NCBI GenBank assembly: GCA_963922205.1
Contig: CAWUHX010000045.1
Span: 372,001-436,000 of the forward strand
Length of the DNA stretch: 64,000 nucleotides
Reading direction: 5' to 3'
Origin: Romanomermis culicivorax
Taxonomy: Eukaryota; Nematoda; Enoplea; Mermithida; Mermithidae
The notes beneath the pieces are model-generated. The model worked only from the letters and a program-made list of their open reading frames with translations, made no database searches and was not told the origin of the DNA. Position numbers and translations under genes: made by a program. This document shows, one piece after another, positions 61,481 to 64,000 of this stretch. Positions within the stretch are counted from its first letter, which is position 1. Every line of letters begins with the position of its first letter.

Positions 61481-64000
61481 TTATGAACTACAGTAAAAAT
61501 CAGGTATCCGCGTAATAAAAGGCATTACGCGATTTACGGAGACTATTTGTACACGCGAATCTGGTTTCCCAGCGCGGCGTATTTTTATAACATTTTTATC
61601 TAAATTTTGTGTTTCAATTACTTCGTAGGGGCCGTCATTTGTAGTGTCGGCCTTTCCTTTGATAATTCCCTTTTGATAGAGGACAAGTTCACCCGTTTGG
61701 AAGGTTTTCTCGCGAGCCTTCTTATCATACTGTAATTTTCTTTCGGCCGCCGATTTTTTATGGTTTTCATTTATAGTTTTATACGTGTTAAGGAGATGCT
61801 CCGTTAACATGTATCTATAGGTGTCGTAATTATTCTGAATAATTACGGGCCTCGCTATTTCGTTGTCTATCTGGAACCTTGCCTCGTGCCCGTATAATAG
61901 GCTATGGGGGGAATTTTTTGTAGTTTTGTGAGGCGTAATCCGATACGCAAATAAAATCTGTTCCAAATAATGGGGCCAATCGTCGGGGTCGGTAATTGCC
62001 ACTCTTCTAATCTGCTCAATTAGCATTCTATTAAATCTTTCCACCATACCATTACATTGTGGGTGGTATGGTGTCGTATTTATTTTTTTGATTTTGAGAA
62101 GGTCGCATACGTTGCGCATTAATTCGGACATGTATGCTGAACCTTGGTCGCTCAGCAAGTGTTTTGGCGCCCCGTGAGTATAAATTACTTTCTCCATGAA
62201 GGCCTTTACTATAGTATCGGCCTTTTGATCGGGAATACACTTGGCCTCCACCCATTTCGTAAAATAATCCATGAATACAATAACATATGGCCTTTTTTCT
62301 CGTAAAGGCGAAATACTAACCACATCGGTGGCTACTATTTCCCAAGGATATGAAACGGGTATAGGGTTGAGTGGTTGAATTGGGTTCGCTATTGGGCGGC
62401 ATAATTGGCATACGACACAGGATTTTATCCACTTAATGATGTCGTCTTCCATATTTGACCACCAAAATTTATTCCCAATTGCGGCAATGATTCTATCTAT
62501 CCCTTGATGTCCCATCAAGGTATCGCGGTGGTACTGGTGTAGGACAAGATACCTAAGCTTGGTAGGAATTACTAATTGATTTCTTCCGTGGATACTTTCC
62601 CGATACAATACTTCGTTTTCCAAGTGAAAACTATTGAAGTATTTTTTTGAGCTGTTTTCACCAATATTCCGAAAAATTTCCACCAACTTTGGGTCTAATC
62701 GCTGTTGTTTCTTGATCAGTTCCAGAGAGAATAAATCAGACTCCTTTTTTACTTCCTCTGGCGTTTGGTCTATTTCTTGTTGAGTTGGTGGTGGGGGATC
62801 AATAAATACTTCTTGTGTCTCTGGTTCAAGCATCTGTCTTGTCATAGCTCTTGTTACCGCCATACATTCGGGTTCCGTATCCACTTTTTTGTCCTCGATT
62901 TTCTCGTTGCCTTCTGGTTTCTTGTTTCGGACCTTTTCTATTTCCTCTGATCTTGATAAAAAGTCTGCAAAGGCGTTCTCGCGTCCGGCTACATATTCAA
63001 ATGTGTAGTTGAACTGTCCAATATATATAGCCCATTTCAATAATCTTTGATTTTGTTGTTTCTCTGCGGAGAGCCAGGTAAGTGGTTTATGATCTGTTCT
63101 AATTGTGACCCTAAACCCCATAACATAATGTCGATACTGTTTGAATCCATAGACTACGGCTAAGCACTCTCTTTCTGTTGTCGAGTACCTTGTTTCGGCA
63201 TCGTTTAGGACTCTGCTCGAATATGCTATCGTCCAGCGATCGTTTTCCGTTTCCTGATATAGAATCGCGCCTATTGCTGTCCCTGATGCATCGGTTTGAA
63301 TTACGAACTTCGCCGATCCATGGAATACTGGGTACCGCAGGAATGGTGCCGTCATTAGGGCATCTTTTACCCCTCTAAACGCCGTTAATTGCTCTTCCGA
63401 AAGTTCAAACTTCTCTTTTCTATTCTTTTTTACAAGGGCTTTAAATAACGGCTGAGCGATAAAGGCTAAGTTATGTATAAATCGTTTGGACCATTGCACT
63501 AATCCCAAAAATTTTTGCAGCTGCTTGATCGACTTGGGTACTTCAAAGTTTTTTACCGCTTCTATCTTCTGGGGGTCAACTGACATTCCATTTTTGTCCA
63601 ATATGTGGCCTAAAAATTTTACACTGGCCGGCATAAAGGAGCATTTGTCAGGTTTCAATGTAAGGTTTGCGTTTGTCAAACATCGAAAAATGGTCTCTAT
63701 ATTTTGTAAATGCTCCTCGACTGTTTTTGAAAAGATTATCACGTCGTCAATATATACTAAACATATTTTCCACACATATGGATAAAGAATTCGCTCCATG
63801 AGACGCAGAAATTCTGCGGGGGCATTTTTTAAACCGAACGGCATCACCTTGAACTGGAACAGGCCGTCTTGACATATGAATGCTGTTTTTTCTTTCGATT
63901 CTGAGTGCATGGGTACCTGCCAATATCCGGACTTTAGATCCAAGGTCGAAAAATAGCGCGCACCTCCTAACGCATCTAAATAATCGTCGATTCGTGGTAT
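61481..64000 (-). CDS. Ty3/Gypsy pol: reverse transcriptase, RNase H, integrase (5' end beyond window)
   Basis: The frame is open from the window edge (64000) to the stop at 61481; an ATG is not required near 63943 because RIDDYLDALGGARYFSTLDL continues upstream in frame. RT: STLDLKSGYWQVP, MPFGLKNAPA and VYIDDVI (catalytic YIDD). RNase H: QTDASGTAIG, TERECLAVVYG and RTDHKPLTWL with the expected D-E-D. Integrase: an HHCC finger (HQYH..GHQG..CVVCQLC), then a DDE core with ATDVVSI, LSDQGSAYMS and GMVERFNRML. The C-terminal part ends after a basic segment (LVLYQKGIIKG) with no chromodomain seen. Protease and Gag should lie beyond 64000. All catalytic residues are intact, so this copy may be young. 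Confidence 0.97.
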   Translation of the reverse strand: MPRIDDYLDALGGARYFSTLDLKSGYWQVPMHSESKEKTAFICQDGLFQFKVMPFGLKNAPAEFLRLMERILYPYVWKICLVYIDDVIIFSKTVEEHLQNIETIFRCLTNANLTLKPDKCSFMPASVKFLGHILDKNGMSVDPQKIEAVKNFEVPKSIKQLQKFLGLVQWSKRFIHNLAFIAQPLFKALVKKNRKEKFELSEEQLTAFRGVKDALMTAPFLRYPVFHGSAKFVIQTDASGTAIGAILYQETENDRWTIAYSSRVLNDAETRYSTTERECLAVVYGFKQYRHYVMGFRVTIRTDHKPLTWLSAEKQQNQRLLKWAIYIGQFNYTFEYVAGRENAFADFLSRSEEIEKVRNKKPEGNEKIEDKKVDTEPECMAVTRAMTRQMLEPETQEVFIDPPPPTQQEIDQTPEEVKKESDLFSLELIKKQQRLDPKLVEIFRNIGENSSKKYFNSFHLENEVLYRESIHGRNQLVIPTKLRYLVLHQYHRDTLMGHQGIDRIIAAIGNKFWWSNMEDDIIKWIKSCVVCQLCRPIANPIQPLNPIPVSYPWEIVATDVVSISPLREKRPYVIVFMDYFTKWVEAKCIPDQKADTIVKAFMEKVIYTHGAPKHLLSDQGSAYMSELMRNVCDLLKIKKINTTPYHPQCNGMVERFNRMLIEQIRRVAITDPDDWPHYLEQILFAYRITPHKTTKNSPHSLLYGHEARFQIDNEIARPVIIQNNYDTYRYMLTEHLLNTYKTINENHKKSAAERKLQYDKKAREKTFQTGELVLYQKGIIKGKADTTNDGPYEVIETQNLDKNVIKIRRAGKPDSRVQIVSVNRVMPFITRIPDFYCSS

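Overview
The window looks like AT-rich, repeat-dense genomic DNA from an invertebrate animal. Genes are split by ordinary GT-AG introns, there are no bacterial operons or ribosome binding sites, and most of the space between genes is transposable-element debris. Two clues point weakly to a nematode: short degenerate interstitial arrays of TTAGGC/GCCTAA (the usual nematode telomere unit) and a Met-type receptor tyrosine kinase with SEMA, PSI and IPT-like domains, a type known in nematodes as SVH-2. This is inference; no species can be named from the sequence alone.

Layout. 1-7 kb: a five-exon minus-strand gene (904-6808, first exon not found) for a long alpha-helical protein of unknown function. 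7-16 kb: no host gene recognised; it holds small inverted-repeat elements, a roughly 98-bp minisatellite and an inverted pair of CATACATGCAC-ended elements. 16.6-20.8 kb: a roughly 850-bp tandem repeat interrupted by a hAT transposon remnant with an exact 8-bp target duplication and by a foldback MITE. 21.1-22.6 kb: a DNA element with CAGGGTTC termini. 22.6-27.3 kb: a Tx1/L1-like LINE with an open reverse-transcriptase ORF, a broken endonuclease, and a decayed ORF1 that joins a zinc knuckle to a NADAR (YbiA-like) domain. 27.3-34.5 kb: dispersed repeats with a GGCGC-arm hairpin, tRNA-like SINE copies, two hAT MITEs with perfect target duplications, and a decayed CR1/Jockey-like LINE.

35.2-42.6 kb: a complete 15-exon plus-strand Met-like receptor tyrosine kinase (about 1,053 residues), with a 1.4-kb hAT-like insertion in the intron before the activation-loop exon. 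43.5-44.5 kb: a decayed mariner. 45.4-49.8 kb: a second, tandem SEMA-encoding locus whose downstream exons are not visible. 50-54 kb: MITEs and a large foldback element with arms of about 0.93 kb around a fragment of a TE-associated protein.

54.7-64 kb: the 3' part of a Ty3/Gypsy LTR retrotransposon on the minus strand. It has an open pol (RT, RNase H, integrase) running off the window edge, then a separate 1,353-codon ORF carrying a complete DEDDy 3'-5' exonuclease motif set, then a polypurine tract and a probable 3' LTR. The two most unusual systems are the exonuclease-bearing third ORF of the Gypsy element and the NADAR domain in the LINE ORF1.
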